Shown one piece after another: positions 45,524 through 57,559 of a DNA stretch of 64,000 nucleotides. A program made the translations under genes and the position numbers. This DNA comes from Cyclina sinensis. Its lineage: Eukaryota > Mollusca > Bivalvia > Venerida > Veneridae. Location of the stretch: contig JAAONU010000112.1 in NCBI GenBank assembly GCA_012932295.1, forward strand, positions 97,495-161,494. The letters run 5' to 3'. Numbering within the stretch: position 1 is the stretch's first letter; each line of letters opens with the position of its first letter. The notes under the pieces were generated by a model. That model saw nothing but the letters and a program-made list of their open reading frames with translations. It made no database searches and was not told the DNA's origin.

Positions 45524-46930
45524 CATTTAACCTTAAACTTGACCCACGTCGCACAAGATTGGATTGGTTTGAGTTGAAGCTTAAGTTTATTGCAAACTGT
45601 TAAAACATCCAGTTGCAGCTAGAATTGGCAATTATGGACTTATTTAGATGGCGAACAGAGAGAGAATAGTGTGTGATAGTGAGTGAAGACTGGACAAGAA
45701 TTATGACTTAAAATAAAATGACATGAAAGTAGGAATGTATATAATGTGTTAAATAAACAAAACAAATCAAACTGGTGGTGAAGTGATATTGAACAAGTGG
45801 ATGACATTATGCATTTTCAAAAAGGAGAAATAGAGGGACCAGTGATAATGAATTTGAAAAAAAAATACAAGTCATGCCTTGTAAAAATAAGGGATTTTGA
45901 AAAGTTGGCCATGCTTTGTGAAAAACATATTTTGGAAAGTGATTTGTTGTGAGCTAGTTTTTTTTATTCATTTTGTGATGTTGGCATCAAAAACTATAAC
46001 ATTAAATGCATTTCATAAAGGGGTCCTATCCATTTAAATCGTATATGTGCCTTACTCTATTCATTTTAAAAACTATGTTTATTAATTGACCAACATATTT
46101 GATGAACTTATTGTTACTTTGTGTAACAGGTAAACTTTTGGAATCAGGGATAACTTGTCATTTTTTGAAGCCCTTTTATGAAAAAGAAAAAACATAAATA
46201 TTACAGTTCGTTTGAAACAAGCATTTCATTTTCAGCTTTGTGAAAATATGTTTTTTTTTGCAATTGAATACTGATCATGATAACGGTGTTTAATATTCAA
46301 AACATTTTTGCGTTTTACAGGCATCTTGTTTGTAATGACTGTCATGTAATTAAAAAATATGAGCTATATGCAACCCTGACTCAAAAATTATGCTGTGAAG
46401 TTTATGCACAGTTACTTTTTGAACTATTTGAGTTAAAACAACACCTTTGTTGATATGTCTGTCATTTATTCTTCACATGGACAATCTTTTCATAAACTGT
46501 AGAAGAAATTTTGAAAATAACATGAAAATTACAGAGGTAAATGCAGTGATTGTTGATGTTATATTTGTGTCATACTTTTTGCAATACTTTTTTTGTGCAA
46601 ATGGATATATAGTGCTAAATGAATTGTATATTTTTAATTGAAACTGCACATGACAAAGTAAAATGAACAAACATAGTGTGAAGTGTTGTTATACCTTAAA
46701 TGTGGTCCTAAACTATTGCACAACTAGTTGCATTTGCTACTTCAAACAGTGCATGATAGGAATGCATGTCCCTTAAGTCTTGTAATGATTTGCACAGTCT
46801 GATTTTCAGGCAGTAAGTTTTCAATGAATATCCATACAAATAACAAATGGATCTGTCTAGTGGACTGTTGGACAAGCATGTATCAGAAATTTAGCAAGAT
46901 TAGGGGTTAAAGGGTAAGGCTTTATCTCTG
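45524..46930 (+). other. POLD1 3' untranslated region and AT-rich flank
   Basis: The stop codon TAG at 45521-45523 is followed by candidate polyadenylation signals AATAAA at 45712-45717 and about 45753. No gene is seen up to the repeats starting near 46939. Small opposing frames around 46447-46670 are AT-rich noise. Confidence 0.55.
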
Positions 46931-46938
46931 ACATTTAT

Positions 46939-47210
46939 TAGCTCACCTGAGCACCTCACTTGATTGTCCCTCTGCTTGGGTCGTGCATTGTCAACGATCT
47001 GACTTGAATGAGTTCTCCTCCGAAACTGCTGAACCAACTTTGACAAAATATTCCTTCTATGAAGCTCTACCAAAGTTGTTCAAAGAATTGAATTCCATCA
47101 AGAACTCGGGTTGCTATGGCAACTGAAAGGAAAAACTTTGAAAATCTTGTCTGAAAGCACAAGGCCCTGAGCTTTAAGATTTGGTATGTAACATTGTCTA
47201 GCCCCAGTTT
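46939..47210 (+). repeat. TTAGCTCACCTGAG element fused to a ~160-bp repeat unit
   Basis: Contains TTAGCTCACCTGAGCACCTC, GAAGCTCTACCAAAGTTGTT, AACTCGGGTTGCTATGGCAA and TCTTGTCTGAAAGCACAAGG, in the order seen at 27240-27480. Confidence 0.7.
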
Positions 47211-47639
47211 GATTACTTGAATACACAAAAGAGTACAGGAACTGCATGGGTAGATAGGAAGTTTTGATGCAGCAATTCCCAAGGGTTCTCTGTTTGCCTC
47301 TATGGTTTATGGTCACCGTGACCTTGACCTTTAACCTAGTGCCCTCAAAGACAACAGGGGTCATCTCCTAAACAGACCAACCAGCATAGCAAGTCTGCAA
47401 AGTCAGTGCTTAAGCGTTCTCTAGTTATTGATTGGAAATCATTTTTAGCTCGTCCCGTTTCAAAGAAAAAGTCGAGCTATTATGATCGCTGGGTCGTCGT
47501 CGTGCAAACTTTAATGTAGCTCATTGCTCAAAGAATTTAAGGTATCAATTTGAAACATTGAACGCTTGCTTATCATGACAAGAGGCATTTGTAACACAAG
47601 AGGCATTATTCTGAAAGCTATAGTTTTTGGAATTATGCC

Positions 47640-48560
47640 CCTTTTTATGCCCCCCCCCCGCCCCCGAAGGGAGGCGGATAGTTTTTGAACTGTCCGTCCG
47701 TCAGTCCGTCCGAAAACTTTAACATTGGCCATTACTTTCTTATTAGTAAGCGGATTTACTTCATACTTGGGCACAACACCCTTTGGACTAGTCCTTCCCA
47801 CTGACCTATGTTAATTCGAGCTTGACCCCTGAATGACCTTCACACTGAAGATCCAATTGTCCTAAAACTTTAACATTGACCATCATTTCTTTATTAGTAA
47901 CTGGATTTACTTCGTACTTGGAAACAACAACACTTTGGACAAGACCTTCCCACTGACCTACATTTATTTTACCTTGAACCCTGAATGTCCTTCTCACTGA
48001 AGATTCAGTTGTCCAGAAACCTAACATTGACCATAACTTCCTTCTTAAAAAGTCGATTTACTTCATATTTGGACACAACACACTTTGGACAAGACCATCC
48101 CATTGACCTATAGTTATTCGACCTTGACCCCTAAATGGCTAGAACTTCCCACTGACCTATATTAATTCGAGCTTGACCCCTGAATGACCTTCACACTGAA
48201 GATCCAGTTGTCCAAAAACTTTAACATTGACCATAACTTCTTTATTAGTAGCTGGATTTACTTTATATTTAGACACAACAATACTTTGGACAAGACCTTC
48301 CCATTGACCTATAGTTATCTGACCTTGACCCCTGAATGACCTTTGCCTTGAAGATCCAATTGTCCAAAAACTTTAACATTAGCCATAACTACCTTATTAG
48401 AAAGTTTATTTACTTCATACTTGGACACAACACCCCTTTGGACAAGACCATCCCATTGACCTTTACGTATTTGGCCTTGACCCTTTGAATGAATGGTCCA
48501 TAGCTCAAAGTCAAAGCACCACTTCGGGGGCATTGTCATCTTACAATGTCAGTTCTTGTT
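47640..48560 (+). repeat. Array of ~five ~150-bp units, GCCCCCGAAGGGAGG family
   Basis: Starts after a C-run with CCCCGAAGGGAGGCGGATAG and GTCCGTCCGTCAGTCCGTCC. Units of AACATTGACCATAACTTC ... TTACTTCATACTTGGACACA ... GACCTTCCCACTGACCTA ... TTGACCCCTGAATGACCTTC then recur, ending in AAGCACCACTTCGGGGGCA. Same family as 32811-33200. Long minus-strand frames here come from the repeat. Confidence 0.85.
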
Positions 48561-48689
48561 AACTTAAAATTTTTGTCAAAATTGCTTATTAAGTTGAATG
48601 ATCAAAGGTATCAATACGAACAATATCAACATCTTGAAATGAAACGTCAGATATATTTATATACCTCCTTCTGGAGTAGTGCACAAGAA

Positions 48690-49590
48690 CCTTAACTATG
48701 GCCCAGACGAGCGTTGGCGCCGCTCCGTGGAGCTCTTGTTCTGTTTATGGTTACTTTGACCTTGAACTTTGATCAAGTGACCCCAAAAGCAATACGAGTC
48801 ATCTATGGGTCGTTATCAACGTGCATTATAAGGTTAAGGACCCTAGACCCAAGCATTCTCCAGTTATTCATCAGAAACCATTTTTCAGTTAATGATCAAT
48901 ATGGCATTGACCTTTGATCTAGTGACCCTAAAAACTGTAGGGGTGATCTACTGGTCATGACCAAAGTGCCTCTGAAGATTTAGGAAGCCAGGGCCCAAGC
49001 ATTCTATAGTTATTGATCGGAATCCGTTTTGCTATTCAAGGTCACTGTGACCTTGACCTTGACGTAGTGACCTGAAAATCTATAGGGGTCATCTACTGGT
49101 CATGACCAAACTACGAACCAAGTTTGAGGAACCTTTAGTTTTTGATCAGAAACTGTTTTGCTTTTCAAGGTCACTGTGACTTTGGCCTTTGACTTTATGA
49201 CCGACCTGCCTATGAAGATTGGGGAGCCTAGGCCCAAGCGTTCTATAGTTATTGATCGGAAACCATTTTGCTATATTCAAGATCACTCTGACCTGGCCTT
49301 GACCTGGTGACCAAAAAAGCAATATGAGTCATCTACTGGTCATGACCAACCTACATACCAAGTTTGAGGAACCTGTGTCCAAGCGCTCTATACTTATTGA
49401 TCGGAAACCATTTTGCTTTTCAAGGTCACTGTGACTTTGACCTGATGACCCGAAAATTGATAGGATTCATCTACTGGTCATAGCTAACCCATACACCAAG
49501 TTTGAGGAAGATGGGTCCAAGGATTCTCTAGATATTGATCGGAAAGCAAGTGTCTACCGACCAACCGACCGACCGATATTTGTATTTGGG
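48690..49590 (+). repeat. Array of ~165-bp units ending in CCGACCGACCGA
   Basis: Begins after CCGCTCCGTGGAGCTC and repeats CAAGGTCACTGTGACCTTGA, AGTGACCCCAAAAGCAAT, TCATCTACTGGTCATGACC, CAAGTTTGAGGAACCT and TATAGTTATTGATCGGAAAC about five times. It closes with CCGACCAACCGACCGACCG and GGGGCATAAAA. Noncoding. About 360 bp of ~160-bp-type sequence follows to about 49960. Confidence 0.85.
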
Positions 49591-50017
49591 GCATAAAAAC
49601 TGAGAGATGACGGCTTAGATCTCTCAAATTTGCTTTGTAGCATTGTTTAGTGGACCTCAACCAAGATTGTTCAAATTGTTGGCCCGAGGTACTTTTTGCA
49701 TTTAAATATGTTAGGAAAATCTTATATCAAATCTTAGAGTTTAGAATTTTACATGTAACATCGACCCATGGACACAGTCCATGGTTTAAACATAAGAATT
49801 ATGCCTCAAGGTCATTTGTTCCCGAACTGGGGATCACATTTTTTACCTTAAAATGAAAAGGAAATTATAAAGAAATATACACGAATCCTGTTTAAAGTAT
49901 TTTCCCCATACATCAACAAGCCTAGAGCTGTGATATTTGACATGTAGCATTGTCTATCTAGTTCGCTCATGAATCCGTTACATCCCATCTATCGTTTAGT
50001 GCCTTTGTTTGTTTTAG

Positions 50018-50394
50018 AAAATCGGGTTTGATCCTCTCTTCTCCATAACACAACCAATTGTCTCATTCGGGAGACATAAACTGGAGCTTATATGTTTTGA
50101 TGCTACACGCTGGGCATGTATAAGAACGCAGGGTGTCTCTGGAGCAGAACGCTTGCACTATCCACAACCACAGAACAACAAAAGATGTTCAGACAGGTAA
50201 CCCGTACCGATGATAAATAAACTTGAACACATTGATATAGATACCAACTGCAATCCTAGTATCGTTATCATTTTCATAGTATTATTACTTTTGCTACAAA
50301 CAGGCCAAATTCACAGTCTGCAATAGAAAGCTGTAAGTGCACCAGAAGCTGTGTACAGTTACACAGAAGGCCAAGTTCAACGGGATCTTCATAA
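50018..50394 (+). CDS. Probable last two coding exons of an unidentified gene
   Basis: Exon A (50018-50196) follows the acceptor TTTGTTTGTTTTAG and is open for 59 codons plus 2 nt in phase 0 (KIGFDPLFSITQPIVSFGRH ... ELICFDATRWACIRTQGVSG ... NNKRCSDR). It ends at a GTAACC donor. Exon B (50304-50394) follows GCTACAAACAG and continues in the matching phase (PNSQSAIESCKCTRSCVQLH ...) to TAA at 50392. An in-frame TAG lies inside the acceptor and exon A has no in-frame ATG, so upstream exons are required. I found none between POLD1 and here, where the DNA is almost all repeats. Cysteines (six) suggest an extracellular protein. The family is not recognised. It could be a gene fragment. Confidence 0.5.
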
Positions 50395-50499
50395 TTAGAT
50401 AGAACTTGCGTCAAATCTTGAAGTCTGAGTACTGGGCATGACGTATGAGCATAAATTCTTGATTAAATGCTTTCTTAAGCTAACTTTTAGTGGATATTA

Positions 50500-51840
50500 T
50501 TGTTACTGATGTTTCTGGCATTGCTGTTGTTACTTTTGTTATTGGTTTCGTCATATTTGACGTCAAGAGATTGTAAAGACAGGATCCATTGTGACTGTAC
50601 CCAAGTCTCTTAAGATATTCTTGACGCTCCAAATATGACTTGTTTCTTGAAGTTATTGAGTTAATAATCATCATGGCAGGTGTCATGAAATAAGCTCAAT
50701 TATGATTGGTGCCTCGAGTTTCATAATTGTAGTCAGAAGATTCCCGTAGATCTATTAAGATTTGTATCTCGAGATTACTGTGATGGGTTAAATAATGAGC
50801 TGTGTTTTGATTTTCGCAACGAATACTCACATGAGTAGTGACTCAAGATTCGGGATCCATCATGACTGGCGTCTCATACGTTTTAAGACAAGTTTCACAA
50901 CAGTTGGTTTCTCGAGTTTATTGAGATAAATTATGTTACATCGAGAGGTGCCGCAGTATCTTAAGATGTATGTATCGCTCCAATATGATGTGTCTCAAGT
51001 TTATTGAGATATGTTACATTGTGAGAGGTGTCTTATTACCATAAGATGATTGTATCGCTCCAGTAAGATAAGTATGTCAAGTTTATTGAGATATGTTACA
51101 TTGTGAAAGGTGCCTCAGTATCTTAAGATGAATGTATCACTCGAATATGATAAGTTTCTCGAGTTTATTGTACATGTACTCTTGTGACATGTGTCTCGAA
51201 TTATTCGAAATGATTTCTATCCTAATTTGTGTCACAAGCCTCATAACTGTGGTCAAGATATCCTGCAAATCTACCATGACTGGTATTGAGATTAATGTGA
51301 TTCATCATGGTTGGTACGTTGGTTTCTCAACAAAATTTCTTATGTGTACTGTCTTAATAGGATCTATCATGATTGGTGTCTCAAATTTTTATAACATATT
51401 TCATAAAGATAGGTGTCATCAGTTTAAAGAGATATGTTATATTTTGATAGGTGCCTCAGGTCTGTAAAGATGCATGAGTTCTCGAGACTGGCTCCAATAT
51501 GATTAGGATCTCGTGTTATTAAGTTGTGTTTCATTGTGATATGATTGTGTCTCAAGATTTTTTTAAAAGTTCTATCATGATTGGTATCTCGAGTTTCATG
51601 ACCGATTTCAAGATCCATTATAATCATATCTCGGGCTTCGTCTTGATTGGTGCCTGGGGTTTCTCAACCAAGATTCTCATGAGAAGGGTCTTAAGATTCT
51701 TGCAATCGGATCCACCATGACTGGTGTCTCATTATTTTCCGAGACAAGTTTAATAATACTTGGTGTCTTGAGTTTAGTGAGACAGGTTCCATTGAAACAG
51801 GTTTTTTTTTTATAACTATCTCGTGATTCTTGGGAGCAGT
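50500..51840. repeat. Degenerate satellite: TCTCGAGTTT / GATTGGTGTCTC units, ~80-bp period in part
   Basis: Recurring blocks TCAAGTTTATTGAGATATGT (50995 and 51077, period 82), GTGCCTCAGTATCTTAAGAT, ATGTATCGCTCCAATATGAT, GATCCATCATGACTGGTGTC and GGTTTCTCAACCAAGATTCT alternate over 1.3 kb with heavy divergence. The several 60-110-residue frames in it are translations of the repeat. Confidence 0.7.
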
Positions 51841-54800
51841 TCTGTAATCAGTCGATCTCTTAAGAGTTCGTATTTAATCATACTTTAATGTCTTATAATC
51901 CAGATACAATAAAGTGCCGCTAATAACTCTAACAGTTTTAAACTTAACCCATTTCTCATTACTTTCGCTCATTGTGGCATATACGCTATAACTTTGTTAT
52001 AGCCGGCAAGTAAATATAACATGTCATTTGAAACTCCACGAAAAATGACAATTGATATTTAAATGTGTTCATCCGATAATCTGTTAATCTATCACCCGAC
52101 TTGTGGGATTTAGGGTCAATGCCTTTAGTTTGTCGGGCATATTTTGCTTATCTTAGAGTATAGTATTCTTATATTTAAATCTCCCTTATCTCGCATATTT
52201 CTATTTATTTTGTCATGTCAGCCATTATCTGGTTCGTTGTAATCTATTTCATATTGGAATTTTGTCTTGTGCACAAAACGCTTTTATGTATCACAGATAT
52301 ATCAAATATTTTTACAGCGATTTTATTTTGTCTGTTATGAATATATGAATGGGTCTTTAATATTTTCCCATTGTTTTTATTTTTGCGTGTTTTCATTCAG
52401 CAACTCAATATCATGTAAATAATACGTTTTGTTTGTCCCTGTAGATAAAAGTTTCGCATTAGACAGCAGTTTTATTCACAATGCCACTACGTCGGCCTAT
52501 AACTACTCTTTTTTCCCCAGATAAAGTTTTTCATAACTAGTCAAAATGGGTGCTGGGCTGGACGTAAGAATCGGTGTTGGATAAAAGATGGCTGTCTTAG
52601 CTGGGTAAATACTGTCTTCTCTAAAATTTCATCTGTATATTCTGAAGAACTGAAACAATGGATTTAATCTTTGCTTTTATTTTCGAAGATTTAGCAGGGT
52701 TTACTAATCTTTTCATTAAAAGCATTTGATAGTTTGGAATTTGCTATGACACCGTCGTGTTTAAGTTTTGTAACTTATATAAAGTCTGGAAATTTTATTG
52801 AAATGATGATAACGATTATGATATTGAAATGATGAGTATGATGATGATGATGATGATGATAATTCGTTTTTCATTTTACAAGTTTTGAGTTAAAGAGGCA
52901 TAACCATATTCCATTTTCTTTCTAATCATGTAAACGTGTAGGATACTGAAGGAATAACCATCCGATATGGTGTCAGTGTCAGTTAAATATTTTAAGTGTA
53001 ACAGATACACTGAAATCATTTTTATTAGTCTTTATATAGTGAGCTGTTTGAGTACCATATTTGGATAGATAGCTATTTATTTCAAACGAAAGCTTTCTTG
53101 TTGTCTTAATGCCTTAAGAAGAATTTTATTATCTTTTGTTTTTTTTTTCATTTTAAAGTAAAAGAGCCAGTAAAATAGGTACACAGTATATCCAGTTATA
53201 GAGTATGTTCCTTTAAGTCGAATTATTGTTTACTCGAAGTTTTCAATGATACGATTAAAGAAACATAATTCGACTTAAGTATTGCTGATTTCGTCTCCGA
53301 CCCATCTGGTTTCTGTCCACTTATCCATAGCGTAGTGGAATCGAATGCCAGATACATTGAACATACTTTATAATACAGCGTTTTGATATGACAGGACTTG
53401 GGGTCATTTAAAAAAAAAACAACTGTTAAGTCATACTCTTTCTCTCTCTCTCTCTCTCCCTCTCTCTCTCTCTCTTCATTTATTTCCTTCGTGGAAATTA
53501 GCCTGTGGGCTTTCATGGGCAATCCTAGGTTATTAAACACAGTATTTATCGGATATTTATTATTTGCATACCTTCAATTATTGTGTATTAACACCAGTTC
53601 CTCTGAGATTTCTATGTTATATTTAATTGTAACATTCACTATGATAGTTTTATAGTTTTAGTAAACATAAACTTTAAATAGTGTGATAATACGAGTGTGA
53701 TAATACGATGCAGTCAGTTTTAATGTTTGATGGTGTCAGCTAAGTGACTTTAAATTTCATTTTACGTGTTAATTCATGTTTATCTTTGAAATTATTATAC
53801 TTATATTTATGTGTGCATTAACCTGAAAAACATCTTTCTATGGGACAAAACTGACAAACCAAGGAATTGATTTTTGTCTCGCTGCTTTAACCGGAGATGA
53901 AACAAAAATCGGCTTATTAAGTGAACACGCGACTACTGTTGGTCGCAGAAATCATGATTGTAAGAACTTACAGTACCCACACTTACAACGAAAGATTTTT
54001 TACAACGGGGCTTATTTTGTAGTCTTTAACAATGCACACTCGAGTGTTGTAAGTAACAATGGAAATATATTATATTCTTTATTCACTCCTTTCATTGACT
54101 GTAATTGCAGCTTTATTGTTGACTTCAATTACGTTTAGTCGGTTCTTCACCGGCTTTGCATTCAGTTTGCGATCTGAAGGCAAAATATCAATAAATTGCA
54201 TTTATATCAATGAATGGGTCTCTAGCATTTACATACACGCTTAATATATTGCATTGAACACCACTTGGGGACCATTGGGGCGTGTAAAAGCCATAAATAA
54301 TCCGTTTGTTAATTTAGTATATTCGATATGGTCTTAACAACGTGGAAAATCAGATTAAATTTCATATCGGGGGGTATTTAAATATTTCAACGTTTAAGTT
54401 ACACTTGCAGCATGTAACTAATCAAATCCTTATAAGGAATTGTTCTTTTAGCTCTGGGGTAAGTTTTCTGAAAAGCTTTTCATATACTTTCTTATATGTA
54501 GTGACACAAGGACTGAAAGAGTTTCATCAGATTAAAGGTAATGGTTTCACTAAATTAGCATTGTTTGAATGAACCTTGAAATATTTTGTTTAAGGTTTGC
54601 AATTTGTGTGACAGTCCATATTTCATCACGCGCTGCCGGATAAGATACGCAGTTTTGGTATTATATTTTAATTAGCCAATTTCGAAAGTTTTAGAAAGCA
54701 AAAATTTTACGAAAGTTTTGTTCTTTTCATTAATAGGGTATTAAATGGCATTCTCCACGTATTAACGTGATATTGCCGCCTCTTCCAATGATCGAATCAG

Positions 54801-54960
54801 CAACCAGCAATTTCCAAATTTTTGACCGATTTGTGTAGATTAAAAGTCATGATAATATTAGAATTTTAAACGACGAGTTACCGTTTGCACTTATTGTTTT
54901 TTTTTATTCAAAAACATGACCTTTACCTACCCTTACAGTTTACTTATTTAAGGTCAAGGT
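51841..54960. other. AT-rich intergenic stretch with microsatellites; no firm gene
   Basis: A (GAT)n tract at about 52831-52862 and a (CT)n tract at 53437-53475 stand out. Near 52588 ATGGCTGTCTTAGCTGG then GTAAAT could be a tiny first exon for the gene at 55082 (see findings). No other coding signal was seen. Confidence 0.45.
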
Positions 54961-55081
54961 CAATGACGTGTTCAATTTACTGCCATACTGTTTTAAAATA
55001 AAATTGCTGAAACGAGTTCACAGGGTCCTGTATTTCTTAGACTGCACGCATCTTATTATTTCCAGAGTTACAGATCCAAGA

Positions 55082-57559
55082 ATGGATCGCCCAAAGTCAA
55101 CACATAGTACCCTGAGTCATGTGACCGAGAAGACAGAGAAAACTTCATCTACTCACGTGACAGCACGTGCTACACCAATGACGCCTGCACATAAAACCTG
55201 GACGGCATACGAAGGGCCCGTGCTTTTTACAGGTGAGCATGAAATAAAACACTGATTTTCGTAAAATTCTTGCTAAGAGATCAATTTATAATCTAAATGT
55301 TGACATTAAAATTCAGGAAAACTACAGTAAAAAAGTTAATCGTAGTTGGATTACCTCGACAAACTTTATGAGGCTATTCGTTGCCAAAAGTCAAGCCTTG
55401 TTGATCTGAGTTGTACAGTTTGTTTTCTGACATAATGCAATTGTAGTTCTTTCTATGTAAAACTCCAGTCATGCATTCATGGACTGAGTTTGCATATTTA
55501 ACAGTGCTCCTCCATTTCAACACACTACATATTGTTTAACTACAAAACATTAACATGTTTGATTCGGGTTACGAAACTTAAAGTTAATCCTAACATTGAA
55601 GCATGCAAAATACTCATTGTTCATGTAACTGTCAAAAGAATTCAAACGCTTTCTCAAAGTATGCGCGGAACTGTACATTGTCAGACTAGCAAGATTCTCT
55701 ACCATCTATTTGAGTTTACACGTTGCCCATTTGGCCTCTTTGTTACCTCCCCTTTTATCATTAAGAACTAACTGTTTCATTTTAGCTTCAATACTTTAAT
55801 ATATTAAGTTTAGGGTACACAGGCATTCCGACCAGTGCCCAGGGTCTCCAATTATTAATTATTAGTAATCGGAAACTAACGTTCTGATTGCCATTTTTGA
55901 TATTATTTAACTTTGAGTTAGTCACCTATTTATTTAGGAATATGCCAAGCCGAAATGTAGTAAGAAACTGCCAATCAGTGTGTCTTTTTTAAGTTGAGTT
56001 AAACAGAAAACAAAACGGCTACAATTATAACAAAGGAAAGAAACAAGCACATAAACAGAAAAAAATCGACATTTAAAGCATCTTTGAGTGTATACATTAT
56101 TCTATAATGATAAGTTTTTAAACGTTATACCCAACTTACATAATAATAATAATATGCAAGACCAAGAGAGAATGACTGAAAAACTATGCCACACAGGCTC
56201 ATTAAAGGGTGTTTCTCGGAAAAAATTCAAGGGCTAGTTCATTTTACACATATAAAATGTTCCTTGTCGCCCATTAATTTGTGCCTCTCACGAAACTATT
56301 GAACAAAAGAGATGTTTGTAAAACATATATGCCCCAGCATTGCCTTGTTGTTGGTGGTAGTTAACCGGTGATTGCCATGTTATGAATGAAGGGCAGACTT
56401 TGACTCAGAAGCTGTCTTCCCTAACTTTTGATTCGAGTTATTTAAAAATTCTTCAATGAGAATTAAAGAATGTGTGCTTATAAACACAATTTTGTGACTT
56501 TTAAACTTTGTGACCTTGACATTTGACCTATGTGTTGGACTTTTAATCACAAAACTCATGCAATAATGCTTTTGTGCTGTACAAACGAAATAACCAAACA
56601 GTGAGGAGGTGGTTCTAAGAAAAAAGTGAGTGCATACATGGAAGGGTAGTATTTATTTGTACTATATTTTCTATGAAATATTTAACATACTGGATGACAG
56701 AAAAAGAATCTCAGATGAGCGCCAACCTATTTTAATCAAACGAAATCAGAGGCTATTAAATGTCGACAAATGTGTCTGTAACGTATAAAGAATATATTTA
56801 AACGAAAACTTTCTGTTATAACTATGTTTCATTTTAATATTATAAGAGTTACACCCCTTTACTTTTCTGCTCTTGAAAAATCGGATCTCCCATTTTTAAT
56901 CTTCGGCTATTTTGGTGATATTCCCATATATGGAAGTTGCAAAATCGTCTACAGATGTTAATCGTGTATAGATGTAAAAGTAAAGTGTGCTGTTGTCAAT
57001 CCGAAAGCTGCATCTGATGCAGCTACCTTCGCGAAACACCATGTAGTAAGGTGTACTTTTTCCGTCTACATTTGTACATGTCCTGAATATGATTTTGAAA
57101 AATTACATTTGCTGCTTACTTGTTAGAAGTAAAGATGATACGTGTAAATAAAAAATACTAGTACTGGATGCACCTCTGGGATAAGCAATAAGATTTTATC
57201 GAACATGCTCAGTTAAACTGAAGTTTGTATGGTTGTCCTTTTGATGTGTCAGTGACTTAATCAATGACGTCTGATTATTCGAACTTTATATCTTTATTAC
57301 CGTTGTTGCTTATTATCATTCTTAGAGTTATAAGCGGAATTGTTCTTTCCCAGGTCCGAGCGGACTCAGAAACCAGCGAGTGAAAACAGAGACCGAATTT
57401 CTTTTGGTTGGAGAGGGAGATAACTCGTCAGAAATAACTAGTCAAATGGGCTACCTTAACCGTGCTGCTCCGGGAGCGGAGTTTCCGAAAGCGAAAAACG
57501 GACAAGTCGGAGAAATAGGCTGGGTGTACGATAAACTCAAAGTTGTAAAAGGAATATAG
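55082..57559 (+). CDS. Small two-exon gene, SPMIP2 (C4orf45)-like
   Basis: Exon 1 (55082-55232) starts MDRPKSTHSTLSHVTEKTEK and ends in phase 1 at a GTGAGC donor. Exon 2 (57354-57559) follows TTCTTTCCCAG and ends in TAG, giving 118 residues. The sequence has AYEGPVLFTGPSG, LLVGEG, MGYLNRAAPGAEFPKAKNGQ and VGEIGWVYD. The spacing FTGP...VGE...GYLxRAA...PKxK...VGEIGW agrees with my memory of the SPMIP2/C4orf45 family, whose mammalian member is a sperm flagellar microtubule inner protein. There is no signal peptide. The frame is open upstream of the ATG to an acceptor-like AG at 55064-55065, so an earlier exon may supply the true start. The gene call is firm (matching phases, coding composition); the family call is tentative. 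Confidence 0.65.

Noticed and set aside
47511..48539. Three minus-strand frames of 73-96 residues
   Set aside because: All share phrases because they translate the same ~150-bp repeat unit.
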